A stretch of DNA of 64,000 nt from Terrimicrobium sacchariphilum (GCF_001613545.1 NZ_BDCO01000002.1:2976001-3040000), one strand, 5' to 3'; counted from the stretch's first letter, positions 41,645 through 50,885 are shown. Translations and numbers: made by a program. The notes: generated by a model not told the origin, from the letters alone.

Positions 41645-42118
41645 CTAGAGCGAGTACCGCTCCTCCATGATGTCGCCGGTAAGCGGGTCGACATCCACCT
41701 CCAGCCAATAGTCGCCATCCTCGACCCGCACGGTCGCGGGTGAGACCACCCCACAGGGCAAGATCCGCCACACCTGACCGCGAGCGCGTTCCATCTTGCC
41801 TCCAGGAAAGCGGATAGACATACGCACCCCCGGCACATCCAGGCGACCTGCGAGAGACTTCTGGTTCACCATGAGGCCGTCGGAGTGGCACTGAATTAAA
41901 ACATCGCGGCCGGCGGCCTCGGCAGCGAGGCGATTGGAACGCACGAAGGCCACGATATCATCCATCGCATGGCGGAGCTTGCGTTCGGAAAGCGACGGCG
42001 CAGCCAGCGGGATGAGGGCAATAAAGATGATCGCTATGATTGCCAGGGCTACAATCACCTCGATGAGGGTGAAAGCCCGATGGCTGTCTGCGGTGCCTCT
42101 AGTTCTTGGGCACGTCAT
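41645..42118 (-). CDS. gspH: Minor pseudopilin, GspH-like
   Basis: 157 residues from ATG 42118 (MTCPRTRGTADSHRAFTLIE). Prepilin signal HRA-FTLIEVIVALAIIAIIF, again with Ala rather than Gly at -1, and Glu at +5. The C-terminal domain (HAMDDIVAFVRSNRLAAEAA, DVLIQCHSDGLMVN, YWLEVDVDPLTGDIMEERY) fits GspH, the pseudopilin linking the tip complex to the GspG shaft. It overlaps gspG by 20 bp. Confidence 0.85.
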   Translation of the reverse strand: MTCPRTRGTADSHRAFTLIEVIVALAIIAIIFIALIPLAAPSLSERKLRHAMDDIVAFVRSNRLAAEAAGRDVLIQCHSDGLMVNQKSLAGRLDVPGVRMSIRFPGGKMERARGQVWRILPCGVVSPATVRVEDGDYWLEVDVDPLTGDIMEERYSL

Positions 42119-42536
42119 CCTCACTCGGCTTGCGGTCGGGTCCCAAGGAGTAGAGGTCAAAGCCGCCGGCGTTTTTCTTACCCGGGAACGCATACTGGTA
42201 AGGGGTGCCCCAGGGATCGAGTGGCACGGCTTTCAGGAGTTGCCGCCATTTGCGCGGGACAGGTTCGGTCGAGGGCCGTACTACGAGCGCCTCGAGGCCC
42301 TGGGCCGTGGTCGGGTACGTGTAGTTCTGCATCTCGTACAGGCTGAGCTGCTGCTTGATGGCCTGAATGTCGGAGTCCACTCGCTGGTCTTTTGCGGTAT
42401 CCACGCTGCCAACGAGCATGTAGATGGCCGACCCGGCGAGCACAGCAATGATGCCGAGCACGATCATGATCTCCACCAGCGTGTAGCCGGATTGTAATGA
42501 GGGCCGGGAGGCAGAAAACGAAGAAGAGATGCTCAT
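42099..42536 (-). CDS. gspG: Major pseudopilin GspG
   Basis: 145 residues. Leader QSG-YTLVEIMIVLGIIAVLAG, Gly at -1, Tyr at +1, Glu at +5. The domain has the GspG features: TAKDQRVDSDIQAIKQQLSLYEM split by the long N-terminal helix, YPTTAQGLEALVVRP, and the conserved DPWGTPYQYAFPG calcium-loop region with LYSLGPDRKPSEDD at the end. It forms the pseudopilus shaft. The gene is near the start of the operon, 6 bp behind the accessory secreted protein. Confidence 0.93.
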   Translation of the reverse strand: MSISSSFSASRPSLQSGYTLVEIMIVLGIIAVLAGSAIYMLVGSVDTAKDQRVDSDIQAIKQQLSLYEMQNYTYPTTAQGLEALVVRPSTEPVPRKWRQLLKAVPLDPWGTPYQYAFPGKKNAGGFDLYSLGPDRKPSEDDVPKN

Positions 42537-42542
42537 GATGAA

Positions 42543-43598
42543 CTATGGCGAGAGATCGAGGTTTTGCGAATCGAGATCGACCGAATCTCCGGCCGAGACG
42601 GTCTGCCCGGGCGAGGGAGTCGGAGAAGCAGCGGGGCGAAACTGGAGCGCGGCGTCGCGAATGTAGGCACCGGTCGCCCTGGAGGAGATAACGAGCGAGT
42701 TGTCGCCCTGCTGAAAATCGGAGGCTCGAATGAAGAGAGAACCCGTGCGCCATCCCGCATAGGAAGAATCGCCGGATTCATCGACGACGTAACCGGCATC
42801 GGTCAGCGGGGGAACCTGCGGATGCAACTCGCCGATATATTTCTTATTCAGCCACACCGAAACTCCCTGGTCGAGCGGGAGGCCGAGGAAGCGCGCGGAG
42901 AGCAATACCTGGGAGGCCGGCTCGCCGAGGGGCACCACAAACTCAACTCCTCCTTCGACCGAGGCCGGCTCCTCCTGGAGAAAGGCTTCATACACCTTCC
43001 CGATCCATGCATCGGGCTCAGCCACGGGAGGCTGCCCATTCACCGCGTCCACCGGAACAAGTCGATCATTCACCAGATACCGACCGGGACGCTGATCGGC
43101 AGCGGCAACCGTGGAGACAGGCGAGAGCCAGTCGAGCCGGGCGCGGAGGACCTTCGATTGGTCCCCAGAGATCACAAGTCTCCCGCCGGATAGAGCCGAA
43201 GCCACAGGTATGGCCACCGTGCGCTGGTTCTTTCCCTCCACGCCGTCGGAAAGGCTGGAGGAGAGTGTGACCTGCTGCCCGGAGTCATCAATCCAGAGGA
43301 GAGCAGGGCCGCCCTCCGGGCCGTCCTCGAAGACCACCGTAGCGAGGACCTCCTCACCGGGAGTCGCGGGCTGAAGTGCAAAAATCGTGTAGCCAATGCC
43401 ATCCGACGATATGATCTGCTTCACCGGCCCGGCCATTCGAGCCGGGATATCGGCGGAATCCTTGATCGGAAAATCAAAAGAGGCGGTATCAGCTGCCTGG
43501 AGAGGGGTCCAGACAAGCATCACGGCGGAAAAAATCGCCAACGCAGTCCGGGCCACCGAGCGGGCGTCGGGCCATTGCGACATCTGGAAAACACACAT
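42543..43598 (-). CDS. Secreted protein of unknown function heading the type II secretion operon
   Basis: 351 residues. A signal-type N-terminus (ARTALAIFSAVMLVWTPLQA) precedes a beta-rich mature protein with repeats of sandwich-like strands (VLATVVFEDGPEGGPALLWI, KNQRTVAIPVASALSGGRLV, VEFVVPLGEPASQVLLSARF, WRTGSLFIRASDFQQGDNSL) and a short Pro-rich tail. The middle part (GVSVWLNKKYIGELHP) resembles carbohydrate-binding or galactose-binding folds by eye. It is the first gene of the unit, 6 bp before gspG, so it may be a T2SS accessory factor or a substrate that is always co-expressed. No family recognised. Confidence 0.7.
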   Translation of the reverse strand: MCVFQMSQWPDARSVARTALAIFSAVMLVWTPLQAADTASFDFPIKDSADIPARMAGPVKQIISSDGIGYTIFALQPATPGEEVLATVVFEDGPEGGPALLWIDDSGQQVTLSSSLSDGVEGKNQRTVAIPVASALSGGRLVISGDQSKVLRARLDWLSPVSTVAAADQRPGRYLVNDRLVPVDAVNGQPPVAEPDAWIGKVYEAFLQEEPASVEGGVEFVVPLGEPASQVLLSARFLGLPLDQGVSVWLNKKYIGELHPQVPPLTDAGYVVDESGDSSYAGWRTGSLFIRASDFQQGDNSLVISSRATGAYIRDAALQFRPAASPTPSPGQTVSAGDSVDLDSQNLDLSP

Positions 43599-43742
43599 AA
43601 GTGAAATAAACTGGCCGACTAGGCGGGAGTGGAATTGTGCGTTGGGAGGCTACCGAGGGAAAAGGCAACCACAACGGCGCTTGCGTGACAAGATTGTAAC
43701 GAAGACTCAAGAAGTCGTTTTTGCTTTTCCCATCGTTCTGGA

Positions 43743-45065
43743 ATGATGTCGCGCAAATCCATGCCAGAGAACGCCGACCCCCCAGCTCCGCCTCCAACCC
43801 GGCCGAGTTTTTGGGAGGCTACCCTCTACTGGCTCCGGCTGGGATGCATCAGCTTTGGCGGACCCGCCGGACAAATCGCGATCATGCACACCGACCTGGT
43901 GAAGAGAAAAGGGTGGATCAGTGAGGAGAGGTTCCTGCATGCGCTGAACTTCTGCATGCTTCTGCCCGGCCCTGAGGCCCAGCAACTCGCGACCTATATC
44001 GGATGGCGGCTGCATGGGACGGCTGGAGGGGTGGTGGCAGGGGCGCTTTTCGTCCTGCCTGCGGCCATTCTGCTTTGGGCGCTAAGCTGGCTCTACGCAG
44101 CTGCCGGCTCCGTCCCAGCTATCGCGGCGATCTTTTATGGACTGCAACCGGCGGTGATCGCGATCGTGGCGGCAGCCGTTTTACGGATCGGCCGTACGGC
44201 CCTCCGCAATCGTGCAATGTGGGCGGTGGCTGGAGCGGCGTTTACGGCTTTGTTTATCTTCAATATCTCGTTCGTCGCGGTGATCCTGGCGGCGGCAATG
44301 ACCGGAGCGGCGGGCGCACGGTGGTATCCACGCTATTTCACCCCGTCTCCCTCCCGCGAAGCCACAGCTTCCGTACTCGACAGTGAACCCCTCAACCATG
44401 GGCGAAGCCTCCGCATCGCCATGACCTGCCTGATCCTCTGGTGGCTCCCGGTGGCGCTGGCCCACCTGTGGCCAGAGGCAATCTTTGCAAGTTTGGGAAT
44501 GTTTTTCAGCAAGGCGGCCATGGTCACCTTTGGTGGGGCCTACGCAGTGCTACCATTTGTCGCGCAGCAGGCGGTGGAGCACTACCACTGGCTGACCGCG
44601 CCGCAAATGGTGACCGGGCTGGGTCTGGCCGAAACCACCCCGGGACCGCTGATCCTGGTTCTAGAGTTCGTCGGGTTCCTGGCCGCATGGCAGCATCCCG
44701 GCACGCTGCCCCCGCTCGTGGCAGGTACGCTGGGAGCGATGATGACGCTCTGGGTAACCTTTGTCCCAAGCTTTCTTTTTGTCCTGACCGGCGCCCCGTA
44801 CATGGAAAGGCTGCGCGGTTCGCATGCCCTGGGTGGCGCTCTTTCGACAATCACCGCAGCAGTGGCTGGAATCATTCTGAACCTTGCGGTCTGGTTTGGA
44901 CTCCATGTGATCTTCCCGGTCCCACACCGAGTTGACTTTTTTGCCTTGTCCCTGGCCACCGTGTTTTTCTTTGGCATCTGGAAAGGCCGGTGGCCGGTAC
45001 TACCGGTGGTCGCGGCTTCGGCCACGCTCGGCCTGGTGGTGAAGCTCTTAATCGCCAATCCCTGA
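43743..45065 (+). CDS. chrA: Chromate transporter family protein (ChrA, CHR)
   Basis: 440 residues with ten or more hydrophobic helices. Two homologous halves: the first has WLRLGCISFGGPAGQIAIMH and the second VTFGGAYAVLPFVAQQAV with TGLGLAETTPGPLILVLEFV. FGGP and TPGPL motifs are the CHR family signature. Bidomain ChrA proteins export chromate; many homologues in non-resistant bacteria have unknown physiological anions, so sulfate or another oxyanion is possible. It is divergent from the T2SS operon (144 bp) and 91 bp before the histidine kinase. Starts at 43743 and 43746 cannot be separated. Confidence 0.9.
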   Translation: MMSRKSMPENADPPAPPPTRPSFWEATLYWLRLGCISFGGPAGQIAIMHTDLVKRKGWISEERFLHALNFCMLLPGPEAQQLATYIGWRLHGTAGGVVAGALFVLPAAILLWALSWLYAAAGSVPAIAAIFYGLQPAVIAIVAAAVLRIGRTALRNRAMWAVAGAAFTALFIFNISFVAVILAAAMTGAAGARWYPRYFTPSPSREATASVLDSEPLNHGRSLRIAMTCLILWWLPVALAHLWPEAIFASLGMFFSKAAMVTFGGAYAVLPFVAQQAVEHYHWLTAPQMVTGLGLAETTPGPLILVLEFVGFLAAWQHPGTLPPLVAGTLGAMMTLWVTFVPSFLFVLTGAPYMERLRGSHALGGALSTITAAVAGIILNLAVWFGLHVIFPVPHRVDFFALSLATVFFFGIWKGRWPVLPVVAASATLGLVVKLLIANP

Positions 45066-45156
45066 AGCTGAAACGGTCGATTTCCTGCTCACGGGAGGTT
45101 GGCGCTGGTGCTTTTCACGGCAAACTGGTAGGCTTTCTACCCGTCGAAAGACGCAC

Positions 45157-48100
45157 ATGAATCGATTTAGCCCGGCGGACGCCTCCGTTTTCGATCTTTC
45201 AGGTAGCCCCCCCAGAATTATTGAGCTTATCCGGACGGCGCACTGGGATTGGAGGCCTCCGGAAGACAGTGAATCCCTCGGTGAGGGATTTGCAGAATTA
45301 TTTGGTTGGGCTCCCGAAGTATTACCGACGCACCCCCGAGCGTGGCGCAAGTTCCTCCGGGGGGAGGATGTCGACCGCATGGAGGAGAGCTTTCGCAAAC
45401 ACGTCGAGAGCCGGGGGCGCATTCCCTTCCGCGAAGAGGCCAGGTACACCAATGCGAATGGCTCTCTGATGTGGGTGATATGCGACGGACATGTCATCGA
45501 TTGGGGGCCAAACGGAGAACCCCTTCGCGTGACCGGCACACATACCGATGTGTCGGCAGTCCGCATCCAGAAGCAGCGCCATGAGCTTCTTTCGCTGGTC
45601 GCAGCTCATACAATTCACGCCGTCATCATCACAGACGCGGATGGCTTCATCCAATGGGCAAACCCCAGCTTTTCCAAAATCACCGGCTACTCGCTGGAGG
45701 AGGTGCGGGGAAAGAAACCGGGCCAGGTATTGCAAGGGCCCGAATCGGACCAGGAGACCATCGGGCGCCTCCGAGGGGCCATCTCGGACGGCCGAAGCTG
45801 CGAAGAAACGCTGACGAATTATACCAAATCCGGCACCCCCTACATCGTGCATGTCAAGATCGACCCCGTCCGTGACGCGATGGGCAAGATCACTCACTTC
45901 ATCGCCGTACAGACGGATGTCACCAGGCAGGTGAAGGCCCAACGCGCGCTCGCCCAGAGTGAGAGCCGACTCCGGGCGGTGCTGGATTCAGCCACCGGCG
46001 TGGCTCTTATCGCCACAAATCCCGAGGGACTCATCACATACTTCAGCCGGGGCGCGGAGACCCTGCTCGGATATTCCTCCGACGAGGTGGTGGGCAAATG
46101 CACTCCGATCATTTTTCACGACGCGCTCGAGGTCGAGGACTACGCAAAACACCTCCTTATCGAACACGACCTCTCTGCGGAAGGGTTTCGCACCCTTACC
46201 GCCATCGCCGAGAGAGTCGGAGTCGACAGTCGGCAATGGTCCTTCATATGCAAGAATGGCAGTCGAAAGTCGGTCGCGCTAAGTGTCACGATCGTGCGCG
46301 ACGAGCATGGAGCAGTGCAGTCCTATCTCGGCACCGCCATCGATGTAACCCAGCGTGAGCAGATGGAGCGAGACATCCGCCGGAGTGAGCAGCAGTTCCG
46401 CGGGATGTTTGAGCTTTCGCCCGTAGGCATCTCGTTCAACATGATGGACGGCAGCTTTGTCGATGCCAACCGCGCTCTCCTCGACAGTCTCGGGTATGCG
46501 AGGGATGAGCTGAAGCAGATGACTTACTGGGATCTCACGCCCCGGGAGTACGAGTTGCAGGAACTCGTCCAACTCGAGCAGATGCGCCAGACCGGGAGGT
46601 ACGGCCCGTATGAAAAGGAGTTCTATCATCGGGACGGCCATCGCGTACCGGCCCTCCTCCACGGGGTCGTGCTGGAAAATCCCGGGAGCGAGCCAACAGT
46701 CTGCTCGATCGTACAGGACATCACGGAGAGCAAACGCACCGAAAGGGAGCTACGGCTGGCGGCCGAGGCCCAACAGGCTGCCTACACGTTGCTGGAAGCG
46801 GCAGGTCGACTGGGACGGGTCGGCCACTGGGAATGGACGGTCCTTTCCAAGGTCATGTACTGGTCGGACGTCACCTACGAGATTACCGAGGTCACTCCGT
46901 CGGCAAATCTCTCGCGGGAGATGATGGTCCACCTGGTGATCGAAAGCGATCGCGACCGGGTAATCAACGCCCTCGGCGATCTGGTGCGAACCGGGCAAAA
47001 GCTGGATCTCGAAACGCAAATCGTCACCCCGTCAGGGCGCACGAAATGGGTTCACTGCATGGCTGAGGCTGTGAAATCCAAGGGCGACCAGATCATCTCC
47101 TTGCGCGGAGTCCTCCAGGACATCGATGAACGCCGCCGCGCTGCCGAGCTGCTGGAACAGCGGAACAGAGAGCTTGAGATTGCCACAGCGAGAGCTGAGG
47201 CCCACGCCCGAGCGAAGGAGGAATTCCTCGCCAATGTCAGCCATGAAATCCGCACGCCTCTCAATGCCGTCATCGGCATGTCCGAGCTGCTTTCCGGCGC
47301 CAATCTCCTGCCGCACGAACGCGAACTCGTCGAAACGATCCACAGCAGCGGCAACACTCTGCTCGCGCTCATCAACGACATCCTCGATTTTTCCAAGATC
47401 GAGTCTGGACAGCTCGATCTCGAGACCATCAAGGTCGATCTGCGCGACTGCCTGGAATCTGCCATGGAGGTCATGGCAACAACCTCGGCCCGGAAAAAAC
47501 TCGATCTCGTCTGCCGGGTGCATCCGGAGGTGCCCGCCTGGATCAAGGGCGACCCGACGCGCCTGCGCCAGATATTTGTCAACCTGCTGTCGAATGCAGT
47601 GAAATTCACCACCCACGGCGAAGTCGTGGCCACACTGGAGCTCCGACGTGATCTCATGGGGCGGCCATTGATTCATGGAGAGGTACGCGACTCCGGCATC
47701 GGCATCCCGACGCACCGCATGGTGAAGCTCTTTCAGGCCTTCAGCCAGGTCGATGCCTCCACCACGCGGCGATACGGTGGCACGGGGCTCGGGCTCGTCA
47801 TCTGCCACCGACTCATCGAGAAAATGGGGGGACGCATCTGGGTCGAGTCAGATTTCGGCCATGGATCGCTCTTTCAATTCGAGTTTCCTGCCATCGCGGT
47901 TAATTCTCCGCCAAGAGGACAAGTCGATACCCTCTCTTTGCGTAGCCGCCGGATCCTGATCGCGGATGATAACGCAGCCTCGCGAGATGTTTACCGCGCT
48001 CAGGCAGAAGAAGAGTGCGGCATGATAGCCTGCGTGACCGATACCGCCGATGCGGCTCTGGATGAGCTGCGTCGGGACGCCTCCTACGACATCATCCTGG

Positions 48101-48771
48101 TGGACAGCTCCATGCGCACCGCCTTGGGAGAGGAAATCGTCTCGGGCATTCGCGCCCTGCAAAAGGAGACGCCGATCGTCGCGCTCGCTCCCATGGGAGC
48201 CACACCGGCTCCGGTAAAGAGCGTACATCATGTCACCGTGCTTTCGCGCCCGGCACGCAGGGCGGCCCTTCTCGCCACGATGGTTCGCATGATCGAAGGC
48301 AGAGCCGGAGAAAATGGAGAGAGCCGCCATGCAATCCAGGAGCCATCCCAGGGATCACTCCTGCCCTTGAGAATCCTGGTTGCGGAAGACAATTCAGTGA
48401 ACCAGCGGGTCGCCCAGTTGATGCTCCACCGGATCGGCTACGACGCAATGATCGTCGCCAATGGCGTTGAGGCCCTGCACGCCCTCGGGACGGTACCTTT
48501 CGATGTCGTACTGCTCGATGTACAGATGCCGGAGATGGACGGGCTGCAGGCGGCCCGCGAGATACGCAAACGTACCACTCCCTCATTTCATCCCTGGCTG
48601 ATCGCCCTCACAGCCAATGCCGAGGAAAGCGACCGGACAGCCTGCCTGGAGGCGGGCATGGACGACTACATGAGCAAGCCAGTGAGCCTGGAATCCCTCA
48701 AAGACAGTCTGAGCCGCGCCTACCATGCCTGCCGGGGCATGCGTCAGGCAACCACAACGGCCCAATCGTAA
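45157..48771 (+). CDS. Soluble hybrid histidine kinase with multiple PAS domains and two receiver domains
   Basis: 1204 residues, no transmembrane helix. Five PAS-type modules occupy roughly 28-665 (PAC-like endings such as VTGTHTDVSAVRIQKQ, HFIAVQTDVTRQVKAQ, LGTAIDVTQREQMERD, CSIVQDITESKRTERE). HisKA follows with VSHEIRTPLNAVIGMS, phospho-acceptor H696, then the HATPase (N box FVNLLSNAVKF near 805, G1 DSGIGIP, G2 YGGTGLGLVI). Receiver 1 has the acidic pair ADD and D983 but Arg in place of the usual KP Lys and a changed Thr/Ser position. Receiver 2 is intact (AEDNSVNQ, D1121 in LLDVQMPEMDG, LTAN, SKP). It would relay an internal signal; target unknown. A HAD gene starts 2 nt after its stop. 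Confidence 0.93.
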   Translation: MNRFSPADASVFDLSGSPPRIIELIRTAHWDWRPPEDSESLGEGFAELFGWAPEVLPTHPRAWRKFLRGEDVDRMEESFRKHVESRGRIPFREEARYTNANGSLMWVICDGHVIDWGPNGEPLRVTGTHTDVSAVRIQKQRHELLSLVAAHTIHAVIITDADGFIQWANPSFSKITGYSLEEVRGKKPGQVLQGPESDQETIGRLRGAISDGRSCEETLTNYTKSGTPYIVHVKIDPVRDAMGKITHFIAVQTDVTRQVKAQRALAQSESRLRAVLDSATGVALIATNPEGLITYFSRGAETLLGYSSDEVVGKCTPIIFHDALEVEDYAKHLLIEHDLSAEGFRTLTAIAERVGVDSRQWSFICKNGSRKSVALSVTIVRDEHGAVQSYLGTAIDVTQREQMERDIRRSEQQFRGMFELSPVGISFNMMDGSFVDANRALLDSLGYARDELKQMTYWDLTPREYELQELVQLEQMRQTGRYGPYEKEFYHRDGHRVPALLHGVVLENPGSEPTVCSIVQDITESKRTERELRLAAEAQQAAYTLLEAAGRLGRVGHWEWTVLSKVMYWSDVTYEITEVTPSANLSREMMVHLVIESDRDRVINALGDLVRTGQKLDLETQIVTPSGRTKWVHCMAEAVKSKGDQIISLRGVLQDIDERRRAAELLEQRNRELEIATARAEAHARAKEEFLANVSHEIRTPLNAVIGMSELLSGANLLPHERELVETIHSSGNTLLALINDILDFSKIESGQLDLETIKVDLRDCLESAMEVMATTSARKKLDLVCRVHPEVPAWIKGDPTRLRQIFVNLLSNAVKFTTHGEVVATLELRRDLMGRPLIHGEVRDSGIGIPTHRMVKLFQAFSQVDASTTRRYGGTGLGLVICHRLIEKMGGRIWVESDFGHGSLFQFEFPAIAVNSPPRGQVDTLSLRSRRILIADDNAASRDVYRAQAEEECGMIACVTDTADAALDELRRDASYDIILVDSSMRTALGEEIVSGIRALQKETPIVALAPMGATPAPVKSVHHVTVLSRPARRAALLATMVRMIEGRAGENGESRHAIQEPSQGSLLPLRILVAEDNSVNQRVAQLMLHRIGYDAMIVANGVEALHALGTVPFDVVLLDVQMPEMDGLQAAREIRKRTTPSFHPWLIALTANAEESDRTACLEAGMDDYMSKPVSLESLKDSLSRAYHACRGMRQATTTAQS

Positions 48772-48773
48772 CC

Positions 48774-49427
48774 ATGCCCCCGCTTCATCCCATACCGCGC
48801 GCGGTGATCTTTGACCTCGATAATTGCCTCGCCGATGCCCGAGAGGTTGGCACCGAACTCTTCGAGGAGGGATTTCAGGCAATACGCGATGCCAATACTG
48901 GATGGCTGGCCGAGACAGCCCTGGAGGCGGCATTTTCCGACTGCTGGCGGCATCCGCTGGACTGGGTGGCGGAGCGGCATGGGTTCTCGCCGGAGATGCT
49001 GAGAGCGGGCTGGGAGACCTTTTCCCGGATGGAGGTTCGCCATCCTATGCATGGATATGGCGACTTGCCCGAGTTGCTGAAGCTGCCGCAACACCGCGTG
49101 CTGGTGACATCAGGATTTCGCCATCTGCAGGAGAGCAAGATTCGCGCGCTGAACCTCTCGAGCTATGTGCACGAGCTTTACGTCGACGCCATCGACGAGC
49201 CGGATCGCATTGGGAAGAAGGGATGGTTCCAGCGTATCCTCGCCAGTCACGGCCTCACGCCTGCCGAGACTTTCGTCGTAGGCGACAGTGCGGCCTCCGA
49301 GATCGCTGCGGGCAACAGCCTCGGTATGCCCACCGTGCAGATCCTCCGTCCAGGGGTCCCCCGCTCCGAGACGGCGCGGTTTCACATCGCCTCGCTGGCC
49401 GAGCTGCCCGGGCTGCTCGGTCGCTGA
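48774..49427 (+). CDS. HAD superfamily hydrolase
   Basis: 217 residues. Motif I is VIFDLDNCLADA: D-x-D-N-C-L, with Cys where Thr is usual. Motif II VLVTSGF, and motif IV FVVGDSAASEIAAGNSLGMP. The cap is small and helical. It probably dephosphorylates a small molecule; the substrate is not identifiable. The gene begins 2 nt after the hybrid kinase stop and is surely co-transcribed with it, which might tie its activity to that signalling pathway. It converges with the H-X9-DG gene 4 bp downstream. Confidence 0.8.
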   Translation: MPPLHPIPRAVIFDLDNCLADAREVGTELFEEGFQAIRDANTGWLAETALEAAFSDCWRHPLDWVAERHGFSPEMLRAGWETFSRMEVRHPMHGYGDLPELLKLPQHRVLVTSGFRHLQESKIRALNLSSYVHELYVDAIDEPDRIGKKGWFQRILASHGLTPAETFVVGDSAASEIAAGNSLGMPTVQILRPGVPRSETARFHIASLAELPGLLGR

Positions 49428-49431
49428 GGCA

Positions 49432-50166
49432 TCATTGCCGGCGGGCCAGAGAGGGATTCCACAGGTTGATACCCTTGGCGGGGTTAAAGGTGTCTCCCGG
49501 CGACATCGTCTCCACATGACCATCGGCGAAAGCGTAGTTGGATTTCTTGCCATGGCGCAAACCGTCGATGGCATTGGTGACTGCGCGAGCCGTGGTCCAC
49601 TGATGGCTCATGATATGGTCGGCGTAGAAAACAGCCTTAGGCTCCGCGAGGAGAATCGTCGCACCCGGCGAGATCACACTGGCGGGACGCCGCCAGATCA
49701 ACGGGCTGCCGGGATAGTCGTCGCTGTCAGGGTTCAACTCAAAATGCACGTTCAACGCATAGCTATAAATCTTTGAAGTACGGTTTGTATCCGCCGGGCA
49801 GCGGAACATTTTTTCAAACATCGCATCCCAGGCTGCCCCAGTTGGCGTTTCATCGGTGCCGATGTACGGCAGAATCGCGATTGCCCAAACGGGTTTTCCT
49901 GCACCCGATGCGCTATGCAGGCTGCGAGGAAACTCCCCCTGATCCTGAGTGTACTGCAGGATACCCGAGGCGAGACTGCGTACGCGGGAAACGCACTGGA
50001 CATCTTTGGCTCGCGTCATGGAACTCCGGGTCATGGCGGTGATCGTCAGAAAAAGGACGCCGATGATGGCAACGGTCACGAGGATTTCCACCAGAGAAAA
50101 TGCCCCGCCGGGGTCGGTGGCGCATTTGCGCCACCGACTGGCAGGATATTGTGATGACAGCTTCAC
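49432..50166 (-). CDS. Prepilin-type H-X9-DG protein (DUF1559-like)
   Basis: 244 residues from GTG 50166, whose G is the last base of the upstream TAG stop. Prepilin-like leader GGAFSLVEILVTVAIIGV with Ala at -1, long hydrophobic helix, then a soluble domain with CVSRVRSLASGILQYTQDQG and a Cys in MFRCPADTN. Near the end HGKKSNYAFADG fits the H-X9-DG motif (His, nine residues, Asp-Gly) that names a family of pseudopilin-like proteins abundant in Verrucomicrobia, Lentisphaerae and Planctomycetes. Their function is unknown. Co-transcribed with the PEP-CTERM protein. Confidence 0.85.
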   Translation of the reverse strand: MKLSSQYPASRWRKCATDPGGAFSLVEILVTVAIIGVLFLTITAMTRSSMTRAKDVQCVSRVRSLASGILQYTQDQGEFPRSLHSASGAGKPVWAIAILPYIGTDETPTGAAWDAMFEKMFRCPADTNRTSKIYSYALNVHFELNPDSDDYPGSPLIWRRPASVISPGATILLAEPKAVFYADHIMSHQWTTARAVTNAIDGLRHGKKSNYAFADGHVETMSPGDTFNPAKGINLWNPSLARRQ

Positions 50167-50885
50167 TATGCGACCCCACGCTTTCGACGCAACATGAGGA
50201 AAAGCACACCGGCGAGGCCGAGGAGCATCCATGTCGAAGGCTCCGGAACGACCGTCCAGGTGTAGTTGATGGTTACGCTGCTATAGTTCGGATCGCGCGG
50301 AGCATCCTGTCCCAGCGTTGTGTAGTCGGCATTTCCCGTGCCACTGGTAAACGTCCCATTCACGAGATACACTTCAAAGCTCGCGGTGTAGGTCCCTTCA
50401 GCGGCACCAGAGGGCAGCGTGACATAGTTATGCCACATATTGCCGCTCCAAAGAAGCTGATCCCCGACATCGGAGAATATCTCATCAAACCGATTCTGGC
50501 TGTTGACGTAGTTGAAGAACTTCATCTCGATCGAACTGACCGAGAGCAGACTGATGGCGAGTGCTTTTCCCTGGGGGATAGCACCCGAGAAGGTAAAACC
50601 ATATTCGTTATTAAACAAACTCCCGGCTCCCCCAACTGGATCAAGGATGGCATACCAGGCCGCCGTAGGTTGAAACGTGTCCCCTGGGGCCCATGTTTCC
50701 AACGACGCGAGTTGGGGAGTTCTGCTCGTATCAAACTCCAGTGATAGAGCATTCCCGGAAAGCCGCACCAGCGGCATAATCATGTTACCCTGATCTTCAG
50801 GACCGGGGATGGAGGTGAGGACGGTGGCCCGCAGCGACGATGCACCGAGGGCAAGCGAAAGGATAAGGCAATAAATGGATTTCAT
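50166..50885 (-). CDS. PEP-CTERM sorting domain protein
   Basis: 239 residues from ATG 50885. Signal peptide (IYCLILSLALGASSLRA), beta-rich mature domain with many Gly/Ser/Thr residues, and a C-terminal PEP-CTERM tail: VVPEPSTWMLLGLAGVLFLM followed by LRRKRG. PEP-CTERM proteins are recognised by an exosortase (EpsH family) and are tied to exopolysaccharide production; no exosortase is in the window. The mature part (LPSGAAEGTYTASFEVYLVN, SSVTINYTWTV) looks like a secreted beta-sandwich. It precedes the H-X9-DG gene with a TAGTG overlap. Confidence 0.92.
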   Translation of the reverse strand: MKSIYCLILSLALGASSLRATVLTSIPGPEDQGNMIMPLVRLSGNALSLEFDTSRTPQLASLETWAPGDTFQPTAAWYAILDPVGGAGSLFNNEYGFTFSGAIPQGKALAISLLSVSSIEMKFFNYVNSQNRFDEIFSDVGDQLLWSGNMWHNYVTLPSGAAEGTYTASFEVYLVNGTFTSGTGNADYTTLGQDAPRDPNYSSVTINYTWTVVPEPSTWMLLGLAGVLFLMLRRKRGVA

